DNA of 64,000 nucleotides, taken from assembly GCA_038496445.1 (NCBI GenBank), contig JALMLS010000507.1, positions 620,001 through 684,000 of the forward strand, written 5' to 3'. How positions within the stretch are numbered: the first letter of the stretch is position 1; every line of letters starts with the position of its first letter. This document shows, one piece after another, positions 12,456 to 24,407 of this stretch. The notes below the pieces were generated by a model, which did not search any database, had not been told where the DNA came from, and saw only the letters and a program-made list of their open reading frames with translations. Position numbers and translations under genes: made by a program. The stretch is from Trichosphaerium sp. ATCC 40318 (Eukaryota; Discosea; Flabellinia; Trichosidae).

Positions 12456-13784
12456 TTAATCGATGACGTGTTCCGTCATATTGTTCTCCTTGTTGTAAAC
12501 ACGTTAGTAACAACTGCGACGCCGAGTTTTTGGTACTTACTTCCTTGGCTTTAGATAGATTCTTTCTAAGAATAAAAACGTATATTACAAGTCCAACAAT
12601 AATAATTAGAGCAACAATGATGATAAAAACAATCAACACTAAGAAATAACTTAAAACAGAAATAGAAAAACAAACGCACGTATTAAGCCAGTAGATGAAA
12701 TACCACTTGGATTCGAGCTAGAAATTCCTTGAGCAGGTTCTACAGGAGAAATTGGGGGTTCAGGTGGTAACGTAGACGAGCGCGTAGGTAATTCGGTTGG
12801 CATAGTTGTCGAACTAGTCAGTGCTGGAGATGGTTCCGCGGGAGTTGCAGGAATACTAGTAGGAGCAATAGGTTGTGGCGTGCTTGGCGGTATTGTAGGA
12901 GTAAAATCAGTTTCGTATGTAACTGCTAGTTCTGGTTGACCTTCCTCTGCTTCTCTTGAAGCTATACGAAGTGTATCACCTTCCACTGCCTCATTTCCAA
13001 GAAGAATCCAACCAACATTATTGTTGTCACCACTTATCCACGTGCCAATATCGTGTAACATGGACTCTGTAGCTGGGATAACAACTAAAGCGCATGAACA
13101 GTTGGCGTAATTTTATAATTATCCGACAATCTCTGTTACCTTTATCAGGAGTTGCTGGAACCTCTGCAGAATTTCTTTCCAAAAAATCACCGCCTGGTCG
13201 ATTCCAGTATGTGGTACTATAATAAGTATGAAGCCAAGTGGCATCAAAACGTTGAGCTTGTGTCCCTTCTCCACCTGTTGCACTAGACGTCCCTTCGCCT
13301 AGTAGAAACATTATTGTGAAACAGATGTGACAAAGTTCACACCCCAAGGTTGTACCACGTGATGTACTGATACATTCCACGATGATCCACTATGTCTCTG
13401 GACCGTAAGAGATAGCGAAGCTGATAATACAACAGCCGTCTCAGGAATATTAGAAAAGTCAAACTCAAGCAATGCTCTTCTTATGCCATGTGTTTGTGTT
13501 CTACCTTTGGATTGTTTAAAATTATTACGTAATTTACGGATTGAAATTTCCAAAAGAAACCATACCAATGAATAGAGATGATCCCGAACCGCTTGCTGTC
13601 TCCCCTTGTAAGTCTTCAAACAAGGTTGCGTCCCTCATAGGTCTTAAAACGGCATGCTTGGCGCAAGTCACGCTATCTTTAGCAAAAAAGAGTTAGAACA
13701 CCTTTTCAGGTTCCAAGGCATCATTTACGCTTACGTACCGCACAATGTAATGAGGAGAATGAGTATAATGAATAGCTTGCCCAT
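12456..13784 (-). CDS. Type I membrane protein with CBM96/DNRLRE-type beta-sandwich ectodomain
   Basis: Starts at complement 13784 with a cleavable signal peptide (MGKLFIILILLITLC). The ectodomain shows the hallmarks of the DNRLRE/CBM96 family: ALLEFDFSNIPETAVVLSASLSL, SVHHVVQPWG, ATWLHTYYSTTYWNRPGGDF and VGWILLGNEAVEGDTLRIASREAEEGQPELAVTY (residues listed in order along the strand with introns between). A Pro/Thr/Ser-rich stalk near 12700-12900 leads to one membrane helix (IIIVALIIIVGLVIYVFIL), a basic stop-transfer RKNLSKAKE and a short tail ending TEHVID. The last intron, about 50 bp, contains TTACTAAC, a perfect yeast-like branch-point match, before AAG. Members of this family bind polysaccharide; binding here is inferred. 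It is divergent from the RasGAP gene (294 bp between starts). Confidence 0.8.
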
Positions 13785-14078
13785 AGATATTGTGAACCAG
13801 TTATTAGATAGCCTGTAGTAGTTTAAAGATACTAAGACTGCAAATGACAAAGACCATAGTTGACAACATAACACGTGATTATAAACCGACATTAAATTGG
13901 TTTTACTCGTCGCCGAATTTACCCGGCATCACGTGATTTATTTAAAATTAGAGGTACGCGCTAAAAGAGGTATTATACCGCTAGTAAAAAAGCAATTGTT
14001 TACGACCCTATTAATCCAACGAAAACTGAAAAAAATAACTGAGGAGTAGTACAATAAGAGAATTCTCGTGCAGCAACA

Positions 14079-16953
14079 ATGTCTATTAGTCATATGGGCA
14101 CAAAAGTCAGTAAAATGCGTAACTGGCTTGGAGATGTTATAGACACTGTAAAGAAGTTAGTGGCTCTATGTATTAGGGAGACATTAGCTGTAAAAGACCT
14201 GCAGAAAGTAAACAAAACGTACCCAAAAACGCTATCATATGTAATGCAAGGTAAGACGCGCACCACACTCAAATTAGAACTTTTTTTTTTGTTTTATTCA
14301 TTTTATTTATGGTTGGTAGCGCTATCGTCTGTTCAAGTTGAAGGATGTCCTATAGCCTCCAGAAACGACTACGAGATTATAGCAAGGACTAAAGATGCAG
14401 AAATAATGAGGACAGGTTCGTACAATTGCTTTTGTTCATTTACTGCAGAAAAAAAACTCTGTCTTTTTTTGGCTCGTCATCAAAACGTTGAATTAATCAA
14501 CCTGCAGCACTTGTGAATGTAGTAAAAGAGATACAAGAAAAGATTGGGCATATTTACGTCACATACAAGGACGCTGACCCTATAGTTCTCGTGTCGTATG
14601 CACGTGCCATGAAGATTGCGTATGAGGTAACTTTTAGAAAGTTACATTTTTTGTATTAACGCTATCATCCTTGTTGTTTACCTTATTTATTAAGCTTTTG
14701 GCAAAAACAATGGAGGTGAACGAACTAAAGGGAGCACCAAATCACAGAGTTTGGTTGTATATTAAGAGTACGCCAAATACTGTCTCACGTTAGTGTTGGT
14801 GTTTATTCTTTTAGTTGCTGAAGCTAAGGACTTGAGGGCTATGGACTTACGTGGTACAAGTGACCCTTATTGTCGTATTATGGTTGATGGTAAAAAAATA
14901 TTCCGTACTAAAACGATAAAGAAGAATTGTAACCCAGTGTGGCTTCAGGAGTACCACTTGTGCGTTTTAGTTTCAACTTTTTTTTTTCCTTTTATTGAAC
15001 AGAACAAGATTGTGAGCTAATTTGGAGTGTTTAGCCAAGTTGATAATCATGCTCAAACACTTATGTTACGCGTATATGATAAAGATAGAATCGGAACAGA
15101 TGATTTTATTGGAGAAAAGACGTTTACTATGAAGGTGCTTTCAAACAAAGAAGAAAAAACAGATGGATGGTATACTTTAAAACCAAAGACTCAGGGACAT
15201 GTACAGTACGTACTATTTGTTTAATATATCACATAAGCTTCTGTTAATAAAGGATATAGGACACTGAGATATAAGAAAAACAACAAGCGAGATTTAGGCA
15301 AAATTAGAGTCACAGTAGAATACACAGTATGCACCGATTTTTTTTGGATTTTTTAAAACCTTTGTCTTAATGTCACGTGATTTATATTTTAATCCCAAAT
15401 TATAGGAAGCTTATGTACTCCCTAATAATTTATATTCAATGCTATTTGACGTAAGGATAGTTCAGAGTAACCTAAAACTTTTTAACCTTTTTTTGATTTT
15501 ATTTTTCTAGGTTTGTATTGGAGATTCTACAGTTCCAAAATTGATAGATTCTATTATTAAAGGTATCACGTGCCCTCAGCGAATTTTTCTTTGACTCAAG
15601 TTTTTGTCAGGACCTGGTGCAAAGAAGGCTTCGATAAAATCGTTTATAGCAGCATTACATCATAAAGGTAACGCAGTGGAAGTCATAGAACAGCTTGTTT
15701 GTGAGGAAATAGCAAACACACGTAAGTAATTTCCGATTAAATAATTCCGTAATAATAAAAAAAACCCCAAGGTACAACGGATGTTATCTTTAGAAGTAAT
15801 TCAATCGCCGCTATTTGCTTTGAAGCGCTCATTAATCTTATTGGATACGATATGTTACGTGTCATTCAACCCCTGATATTGGAGCTGTGTAGGACTGAAT
15901 GCTCCTGTGAGGTAAAAAATAACATACTCTTTTCTTCGCTCTAATGTTGTTAGGTTGATCCAAATGTTCTTGGTGATAAAGCCAAGAAAAACCTTAGCAG
16001 GAATAAAAAGAGGTTAATAAAGCACTTGAAGACATTCTGGAAAGCAATATCAAAAGCTCCTTTTGTTGTACCACAGTACGAGCACGTTATAAGTTACGCA
16101 GCTCGCTAAAAAAAAATAGGCCTATAAAACAAATCTTGGCTGTAATTCAAACCAAGGTGAGAGAAAAATGGCCATCAGACGAGTCAGCAATGTACAGTGG
16201 TAAGCAAAATATTGAGCATGTGATTTTAATTACTTAATTACTGCGCAGCATCTTCTGGATTCATATTTCTTCGATTTTTCTGTCCTGCCATTCTTGGACC
16301 TAGTTTATATGGGATTATGGAAGGTATTCTTATTGTTCATTCAAACGATCACTCGAGTTTTTTTAACTCCTGTATAGACCGACCATCAGACATGAATAAT
16401 AGGAATTTAACACTACTCTCTAAAGCAATGATGGGGTTCGCAAACCTTAAACTGTTTGGTGCCAAAGAACCCTTCATGAAATTTGTAAATGATTTTATTG
16501 AAAAGAACAGAAACAGTGTCATTGATTACTTGGATACTATAGCAGTACGTACACAATGTAATCCATATTCAATACTGATTATACAAATAGGACGGCACTA
16601 AAGGCACTATATTTTATTTATCCTATACGGAGTGCTAATACATAATGTTTAGGACCTAAACCGACAATGAGGATTCGAGGTAAAAAAGTTCAATATGGTG
16701 AAGTTATGTCACACGTACAGTCTGTACTTTTTGATAACCTAGAGGCTATTGGAAATTTATCAAGGGTACGTGTTTAGTATATAAATTAGAGTATTATTCA
16801 TAAACTATTAAATAGGGAAACGCCAGAATTGCACAAGTTAAAGCACAAGTTGAGCGCCTTGAGTACGTCACACGTGCGTGATTCAGTGACATGATACAAA
16901 CAAGAATACTTAATTTAAAAATATATATAAACAAGGCTATGGATTATGTGTAG
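14079..16953 (+). CDS. C2-domain Ras GTPase-activating protein
   Basis: Negative regulator of Ras-type GTPases recruited to membranes by Ca2+/phospholipid. An N-terminal helical region (14079-14650, with TYPKTLSYVMQ and KDADPIVLVSYARAMKIAYE) precedes a C2 domain at about 14811-15220: AKDLRAMDLRGTSDPYCRIMVDG and VYDKDRIGTDDFIGEKTF, with the Asp residues needed for Ca2+. The RasGAP domain spans about 15500-16800: TDVIFRSNSIAAICFEALI carries the probable arginine finger (FRSNS), and ASSGFIFLRFFCPAILGPSLYGI matches the RasGAP signature. More than ten short introns. The C-terminus is uncertain: one splice gives a stop at 16951-16953, another reads on to about 17058 through a Lys/Cys-rich tail. Confidence 0.88.
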
Positions 16954-17199
16954 ACATTGTAGACGTAAAATGGAAACAAAGAGCTCAGGATTGTTTTGCT
17001 GTAGAATAAAAAAAATGAAGAAGAAAAAAGAATTTACATTGTTTTATTATTTTTTTAGTTTGTAAGATCAGTAGTTAGTACACTATATCTATGTGTTCGT
17101 CCACGATACTTGAAAATCAATAATGTAGTAAATACACCACACCACGTGTCCGTTAAAAACTTGAAAAATGATTACAACCAAAGGAAGTCAAAAGGGAAG

Positions 17200-17787
17200 T
17201 CAAAAGTAATAAAAAAAAAACTTGTAGTGTACCTTTAACACAAGAAGAAATAAAGAAAACACCCATAGCTCAGCTGAGCTGTCATTCTTACGACAGCTTT
17301 TGTTTTTAGCTAATAATACACAACCAAAAACAAGCCAGATGACGGAGAAACAAGCGTAAGTTATGTTCCACACAGCAATCAAGTACACGCCCGTTTTTTC
17401 TGCTGCACAGTATATGAAGGATAGTACGAGCATCGTACCACCATATAAACAAATAAAAAAGGCATCAGCAACAACCCAATTTGACAGGCCAATTGCTAAA
17501 GGAATTGAGAAAAACACTTCCATTGTAGATTATCAAAGCCAATTTCAACGCGTTAAGATGCTCGAATGGAGAAATGCTTGTTTTTGAATGTGCCACCTGT
17601 TGTACGCGAAGTTAGGCATTGGTGACGTACAGTAGCGATAAGGGAAAGTGGTACAGCGAGCTTCGCTGTGTCTGTAGCCAATAACTAGTTCTGTAACAAC
17701 CATAGCGACCGTTAGGCATAGTAACGCAATTCCGAGGCAGCTAGTGCCCAATGTAGTTATAAACTGAAATCTTTTTGATGAGAACAT
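17200..17787 (-). CDS. Four-helix (tetraspan) membrane protein, unassigned
   Basis: Two exons on the minus strand: complement 17787 to about 17631, then after a donor GTACGTCA a second exon of about 110 codons down to 17200. The spliced protein has ~165 aa and four hydrophobic helices: FITTLGTSCLGIALLCLTVA, WVVADAFFICLYGGTMLVLS, YLIAVWNITYACFSVIWLVF and a C-terminal LWVFSLFLLVL. A short Cys-containing loop follows helix 1. The topology resembles MARVEL/tetraspan families, but I see no diagnostic motif. It is divergent from the dioxygenase gene, with about 249 bp between starts. Confidence 0.6.
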
Positions 17788-18036
17788 TCCTAGTACTTGG
17801 CTGTAAGCAACTAAATACGCGCAAATGGATCAAAAGTGAGGTTTGGGAAGCGTCTACGTACTTATAGAAAGTTGCAAGCAATTCTAAATTGTTTACGGTG
17901 TGCACTATGGTGAACGCCAAATCACAATGCCAATTTGCGTCAAACGTCTTCTGAGTTAAAAGTGACACTCAAACAGTACAACTTTTGTTTTGTCAAGTAG
18001 CATTCTGTTATAGCGACCCCGTAGCCTCCATAGTTA

Positions 18037-19599
18037 ATGGCAAGCGAAGATATAAAGCTTCAAGGCGTTAAAGCGTCAAACCAACAATTTAGAAAATATG
18101 AAGGCGTAGACAAGAAAGTAAGAGCGTTTCAGCGTTAACACTGATGTAACATTAATTGTAGCAAGACTATAAGTTGTCAGAGGGTAAATCTGATAGCGCT
18201 GAGCAGTTTGATGACGAATTTACCATTCGCACAGTAAGTACAGTGTCATTTTGATCATTTGACGCGTGCCCAAACGCTTTTCAACCGGTAACATCCAGTG
18301 TAGGTGGATTTAAGTAAGTTTTTAAACGGCAATGACAAGGATAAAGCGGAATTCGCCAAGGACTTAGTATGCTGACCCAATGTAAGTTTGATTCTAACGC
18401 CCAGTTAGGGTGAGTCTCTGGAAGAGATTGGTTTCGCTGTCTTGCAAAACCATGGCGTGGATGCAAGTATTTTACAAGCGGCTGACAAAATGGTAAAGAA
18501 TGTGTTTGAACGTCCTGTGGAAGAAAAATTAAAGTTTGACGCTTCGCGTGTTGGTTCTATAAATCAAGGTAATTACCCAAAGGCAAGACACGTTTCATAC
18601 ACGTGGTTTACCAACCTTTTTTTTCTTTCGAACTCATCTTGTCACTTCCAGGCTACTTCCCAATAAAAAACACATCGAACATACATCCAGATTTGGTTGA
18701 GGGTTGGGTTTTTTGTAGAAGAGCTTTTGACTTGCCTTCACGTGATAGACAAGAGTCAACAAAGTTCGTTTCAGATGACTTTTGGCCAGAAAAAGAGCAT
18801 GAACTCTTCTTCAGAAACTACGTCATTGAGAGTACGATAACCTACCTTCACAACCTCTGATCAACTATACGTAGTGGAAAAGTTGATATTACCAATCATT
18901 CAGAGTATGCTGATGCATCTAAAAGCTGATCCACACTCCTACGATAAAAAACTGACTCAAACTAATATTGGCTTGAGACTAAACTGTACGCGTTACCTCT
19001 AAGCTGGCGTTCTTGATTAATAGTTATAACTAGATTATCCACCTGTATCTGAGGAGGATGATAAACTTGGCGCCGGACGATTACTGGGTCACGAAGATGT
19101 ATAGTAAACTGTTTTTATACTGAACTAACTTAGTTTTGAATAGGTTACAATGTTCACCTTACTACCTGCACCTTCTATAGAGGGCCTTCAAGTACTAAAT
19201 AGGAAAAACAACAAATGGATACGTCTCTCACCACCACCTGGTACTATCATACTTAACACAGGTACTTTAAATAACACTTGTCAATAGCTCAAACATTGAA
19301 CTTTTATAGGAGATTATATGCAAAGGATAACAAATGACGTGTTCAGTTCAACAACACATCGAGTTAGCAAACCACGTGACACTGATCTTCGACGATCTAC
19401 ACGCACATCATTCCCCGTAAACGTTTACCTCTGGGAAGACGAGATGTTAGAGGTACAACGCCGCTGTTACTTCAAAAATAACGTAAACAAGGTTTTGCCT
19501 TCGCTGAAGAATCCTAAGTACCCAAAAATTAAAGCTATCGAATTTCATACAGGTATTACTGCTAAATACTATGGGGATGCGTACAAAGTAAATAACTAA
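18037..19599 (+). CDS. 2-oxoglutarate/Fe(II)-dependent dioxygenase (isopenicillin N synthase-like)
   Basis: Oxidises a small-molecule substrate using Fe(II), O2 and 2-oxoglutarate. The N-terminal DIOX_N region has ESLEEIGFAVLQNHGV (near 18415) and the spaced EEKLKFDASRVGSINQGYF block, where the exon join supplies GYF. The catalytic jelly-roll has GRLLGHEDVTMFTLLPAP (HxD iron ligands), IRLSPPPGTIILNTGDYMQRITN, SSTTHRV (third iron ligand His) and STRTSFPVNVY (Arg-x-Ser 2-oxoglutarate clamp). Eight or so introns; the last exon is 19318-19599. The start ATG at 18037 opens an exon ending GVDKK before GTAAGA. The family is secure; the substrate is unknown. Plant hormone oxidases and fungal oxygenases share this fold. 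Confidence 0.88.
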
Positions 19600-19839
19600 A
19601 AGAAATAAAAATATGTTCGCAACTAAAATAGCCGTGCTGCAGCTAAATTATATTATATTTCCATCGATGGTGCACTCGCAACGTAAAATGGAGTATCTTC
19701 AAGCCCACAAGTATGAATTCTAATTTTACGCGAGTTTTCCACGGGATGTACTAAAAAGGATGTTCCGTGGAAGGTTTTGACGCCCAAATCCGATTGTAAT
19801 CAAGCCAGTTAAAATCAAAATCAACAAAAACTAACAACA

Positions 19840-21053
19840 ATGACAACAGTAGCAATAACTGGTATTTCTGGATACATTGGCGCATGCCTTGCAGCTAAAT
19901 TACTTGCTAAAGGCACAATAACGAGAAACAACACATGCCTAATCTAACAATTTAAAAAGGCTATAAAGTACATGGTACAGTGCGCACACTATCTAACAAG
20001 GCGAAAATTGCTCCATTATTGGCATTAAAAGCGGGAGACAACTTAAAACTATTTGAGGCCGATTTATTCTCCGCAGAAGCTTTCATCGCCCCTCTTACAG
20101 GTATAAATCGCGTATAACCTAGCTTCTAAAAACATTCAAGGTTGTGATGCCGTATTTCACGTAGCTAGCCCTTACATTTATACTGCTGATGACCCAGAGA
20201 AAGAAATTGTTGGAGCAGCTGTCGCTGGTACTCGTAATGTTCTTGCAGCTGTCAAAAAATGTGGTGTAAAAGAAGTTATTTTTACGTCCACATGTCTTGC
20301 GGTCTTCAACAGATTTAAGATTGACCAAGAGAAAGTCTACTCTGAAGGTACGGCAATAAAGCTTTTTTGGGTCGGTTAGGAACTAACAATTTGTCAGATG
20401 ACTGGAATGAAGAACCAGGAGATGACTGGTATCCAAAATCTAAAGTTGCCGCAGAAAAGCTCGCTTGGGAGACTTCTAAAGCTGATAAATCGTACCGCTT
20501 GGTAGTTGTTAATCCTGGTTGGGTTATTGGACCTGTTCTAGATGGATGGGAAGCCAATCTTAATACAAGTACGACTTTATCATTCTTTGTGTACACCTTC
20601 TAATGCATTTACAGGTCTCAGCCGCTTCACAACTTTTATGGGCAAAGACAACACGCTACCACCTATCGGACTTCCTTTAGGAGACGTTAGAGATATTGCT
20701 GATGCCCACATTGTTGCATACGAAAACAAAAAGGTACAAGAAAGTCACTCCTTAGTCTATCTAATAGTCGAAGGCATCTGGTCGTCATATTTGCATCTAC
20801 GGCACTGTATCTTTGAAAGACTTGGTTCAATGGGCTAAAGATGGTTACCCAAAGCGAGAATTTGCAGCAAATGATCATGGTATGTTCGAACAGTTTTGAG
20901 TAAAGTATTCACCAACTAACAATCTTTATAGAAGTTAAATCCATGCCTAAGTTTGACAACAGCAAAATAAAAGCACTTGGTGCTACTTTCAGGCATCCAA
21001 AGGAATCAGTTGTTGATACGATTGCATCACTAGTGACTATAGGCAAGATGTAA
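19840..21053 (+). CDS. Extended short-chain dehydrogenase (dihydroflavonol-4-reductase / 3-beta-HSD type)
   Basis: NAD(P)-dependent reductase or epimerase. The ATG at 19840 begins MTTVAITGISGYIGACLAAKLLAKG, with the TGxxGxxG cofactor motif in the first strand-turn, then YKVHGTVR after an intron. CDAVFHVASPYIYT, EVIFTST and DDWYPKSKVAAEKLAW (YxxxK catalytic pair near 20430) follow. RLVVVNPGWVIGPVLDGW and DVRDIADAHIVAYENK are typical of this class. The final exon encodes ALGATFRHPKESVVDTIASL, a standard C-terminal helix. Introns are short, with donors such as GTACGA. The stop at 21051-21053 is only about 45 bp from the convergent stop of the next gene, so the 3' ends probably overlap. Confidence 0.9.
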
Positions 21054-21097
21054 ATCAGAAAAATAAACATACACTTCGTTTGTAAGATTTACTTGTT

Positions 21098-21739
21098 TTA
21101 TTTCTCTTTTTGTTTTAGAATCTCTTGCACTGTTGAAGCAATCGTATTTACTACATCTTCTTTTGTTTTATTTGTTGTATTTATCAATATACAGTTCTTA
21201 TCATGCCTACCGCCTTGGTCTTCAGGGATATCCCATATTTTGTTTCTTTGGTTCTATTGCGTACAGTCAGTTCATCTTTTCTAAGTGTTACTCACCATTT
21301 CTTGCCTACTTCTTGGTTTCATATCTCTTGCAACTCTTCTTTCAACATTTCGTTGGTAACAAACCTTTAATAAAAGTTGGAAAATTTTCCACTTTTGAAC
21401 ACGTGCCTCTTGCGAACAGGTAAATTCAAAACCAATAACTTGGTATCCCAAAGTATCAATATCACTCTTTAACGCTTCTATAAGGCACTTCCTTGACATT
21501 TCTTCTATCATTATATGCCTCTTGTGTCTCATTACAACCTTGAGACTGGCGTGAAGACACTCTTTACCCAAACTTCTTCTATTTTGATCTCCAAGGTTAA
21601 CAAACATCTTTTTTAATGCTACGAAATCTACAAATGCCCATTCTTTAAACAAAGCAAGGTCGTGAAAGGTTCTGTATGCTGTAGATTTTCCTGACGCCAT
21701 TTTTCCGCGTAGTATGACAAGTAGCGGTTGTTTTGACAT
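21098..21739 (-). CDS. Small P-loop kinase-like protein (AAA_33 / zeta-like fold)
   Basis: Starts at complement 21739. The first residues contain LLVILRGKMASGKSTAYRTF, a Walker A P-loop. The next blocks, WAFVDFVALKKMF and HIMIEEMSRKCLIEAL, may supply the substrate-side acidic residue and LID. YQVIGFEFTC, CYQRNVERRVARDMKPRSRQEM and, after an intron beginning GTGAGT, NKIWDIPEDQGGRHDKNC and TKEDVVNTIASTVQEIL complete the protein. The pattern resembles AAA_33 nucleoside/polynucleotide kinases and zeta-type kinases. Nothing nearby looks like a toxin-antitoxin partner, so a metabolic or RNA kinase role is more likely. An intron near 21370-21410 is probable. Confidence 0.65.
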
Positions 21740-22172
21740 GACCTATAGTGTACTTGTCCATTTGACCATCAGGGACTACTCAAATAACTGTTTTTTTCCT
21801 CAAACATGCAATGAATACGTCAACATACGCAGTCTATGGACAACCGTTAATATTACACTCGATTAAGCTATGTTTCATATTCTTGTGGTACCTGTGAGGC
21901 AGACAGCATCACCCGAAAGTAAGCCTTATTCACATAAAAGAAATTACTATTTGGAATAAGCAGGAACTTTTCAATAAGAACTTGTTTTGTAAAACTTAAA
22001 GATACTACTTGAAACGTTAACCTTCGAAATATTGGAAACATTCCCAGGGAATTTTTGTAACGTGCAATAGTTTATCCAGCTAAGTTATGAATCATTGAAA
22101 GAAAGATGACGTCAAAAAAAAAAGGAAATTCGACGGTTTCAAATTTCTCATTCCTTTTTTGCTCTGTTCAAC
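21740..22172. other. Divergent intergenic region
   Basis: 433 bp between the starts of the P-loop kinase (minus) and the C2-like orphan (plus), so it should hold both promoters. I see A-rich tracts near 22113 but no motif I would call. Confidence 0.4.
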
Positions 22173-24194
22173 ATGAAAGCTTGTCGTGTTTATCGCATTA
22201 CAATTGGCGAATGCTCTCTAGAGCTAGCAGATGCAAAAGAAAAGACAAAGCCGTACGTGATTATAGCTATGCCTGATCAAAAACTTATAAAAACTAAAGT
22301 AAAACATAAAGGTGCGGTTAAAATTGTTTATCACGTGTACTTATCCTTTTTACGTACAGACTCAGCGACGTGGCGCATACAGAGAAGTGTTATTATAGAA
22401 TCTCATAGTGATACATTTGAGGGTTCCATAACGGTACAAGCGTACCGCTACCGTGGTCATGTTAAAGCAGACGTTATGTTGGGTACACCTTATATTGTAT
22501 TCCTATCTAACAATGAAATAAAGGCTCTGTTACGCTGGAAGTTAGTAAAATAATGCGCCAAACGGTTCACTACGACTTACCATTAGAGGTAGACGGCGTC
22601 GCTACAAGTACGGACCCATGATGCTCTAACCACTAATTCTCTTCGCAATTTAGAGTCTCGGGTAAAGTTTGATGCAGAAATTGAAGAAGTACCACCTGAA
22701 AAGACGTTTTCGGCTTACTCACGTGAGCATAGGTATTCGCTCTTACGTGTGTAATACAACATGTTGAGGTTGAAGCAACAACACCTTTCTTATCAACATC
22801 TAAACCAAATGATTATTTTTTGCGCTATAATCACGCTTCAAGGTACAACGCGCCTTCTTGTAGTTTACAACTTACACTCACCAAGCAAAGACCGCATTTT
22901 ATCTGGTCGTGGTATATTTATCAACAGCTCTAATCTAAGATTCGCATGTCCACCACTAACGCAGCGAACAACGATGACAGGTTAGAGTAAGATATTTTAG
23001 GAGTTTTTAAATAAAATATTAGATAACATGCTTTGTGACATTACATTCGAGCTTCACAACGCGAAATCAGGGAAAGGATGCAGTTGTGTAGGATCTAGTG
23101 CAGTGGTACAACTATCAGGATATCACGTGATAAGCAAAGCTAACTTCATTTGTAGGTTCATTTCGCAGAGTATTTTTGTTACCGTGATGAACTGGTACGG
23201 TTTGAAGTGCCTCTCATCAAAGGAGAAGTTATTGTTGGTAAAATAAGTGGATGTACGCACCTCTCAAAAACATTACTTTTCTGATTAGGAATCCAGATAT
23301 GGAGTTCTTAAACGTCCCCAATGTCATTCAACTAGTTGGTGGCGAGACAACAGAAAATGGAGTTAAAGGTATGACGTTTGATTTTATCACCTTTCGTTCT
23401 AACACGAACAGATGCTGTACCTTTGATAACACTCGTTGAGCGACCTTTTGGCGTTTACAACGCGCTACCACATCACCCAAAAAGTACGAACGGAAAGCTA
23501 CAGTTTGCAACTAATTGCGATATAGAAAAGCCGCTACTAAACCCGAAAAAAATGAGAAGGAGAACAAAATCACGCTCTGGCACAAGGGCACGTTCAAATT
23601 CTGCAAGATCTGACACAAGCGATAAACAAGTCAACGAAGATATAGCTATTCAACAACCTACAAGTAATGATACTGTTGGCGCTACGTCGTTGCCTGTAGT
23701 CACAGAAGATAAACACAACAGGTCACAATCTGAAGGCGCACTATCCAAAGAACGAAAGGATACCATAACAGCCCCATTTATCAAGGTTCATTTTTCGTAC
23801 TGTTTCGTTATACTAACGCCAGGATAGCCACCATTTAATAGGCAAAAGACTGGTATGCAAATGTCAAAGATTCTGGCGCGTAAAACAACATTTGAAGCAT
23901 TCAATAAGAAGCGTGGTGAAGGCATTATGTCAGATGGTAAGTGGCCAATAGTTTTCGCAGTCAGGCTTACGCGCATCGCTAGATGATGTAGAACTCGCTG
24001 ATGAACTTGAAATAACACCTGATACGCCTGAAGAGCGAAGGCGTGAGTTAAGGTTTAACAACCAGAATTCAATGCCGCGCATTGAGTTAACCAATGTAAC
24101 TCGCGTAAAGAAACGAATTCTTGCAATGAGCCAGGAAGATTTGCCTATTGATGGTTTGCTTCGCGCTCATTTTAAAGGCACATTCAACACGTAG
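22173..24194 (+). CDS. Orphan protein with C2-like N-terminus
   Basis: ATG at 22173. The first exon (ACRVYRITIGECSLELADAK, KTKPYVIIAMPDQKLIKTKVKH) and the next (ATWRIQRSVIIESHSDTFEG, ITVQAYRYRGHVKADVMLG) follow the strand pattern of a degenerate C2 domain without the Ca2+ aspartates. Further exons encode RILSGRGIFINSSNLRFACP, MLCDITFELHNAKSGK, DMEFLNVPNVIQLVGGETTENG and LITLVERPFGVYNALPHHPK. A basic Ser/Arg/Thr-rich linker (RRRTKSRSGTRARSNSARSD) comes next, and the C-terminus contains EITPDTPEERRRELRF. At least nine introns, one of which carries the palindrome TATCACGTGATA. The stop is 24192-24194. I do not recognise the family; function unknown. Confidence 0.65.
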
Positions 24195-24407
24195 ACCTAC
24201 GGACTGGGTTGTACATAATGTAGGGAATTAAATTATATCGTTAAAAAAGCTGCCCAAGGTAGTGGTAGAGCCAAATTATTATTGATCAATTAATGCATGT
24301 TGCTGCTCATGTTGCAGCTGCCTAAATAAAACAAATTTGACAATTATTGACGCAGCGTCGTTTTTCTTTCGCTTTGCCGCTTCATTGTTCCCAAGCAGCA
24401 TATCACC

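Noticed and set aside
17741-17968. Minus-strand open frame overlapping the tetraspan gene start
   Set aside because: It reads over the start exon in another frame and shows no family motif.
21098-21739. Zeta-type toxin reading of the P-loop kinase
   Set aside because: No partner gene lies beside it, it is intron-split, and the motif set fits general AAA_33 kinases as well.
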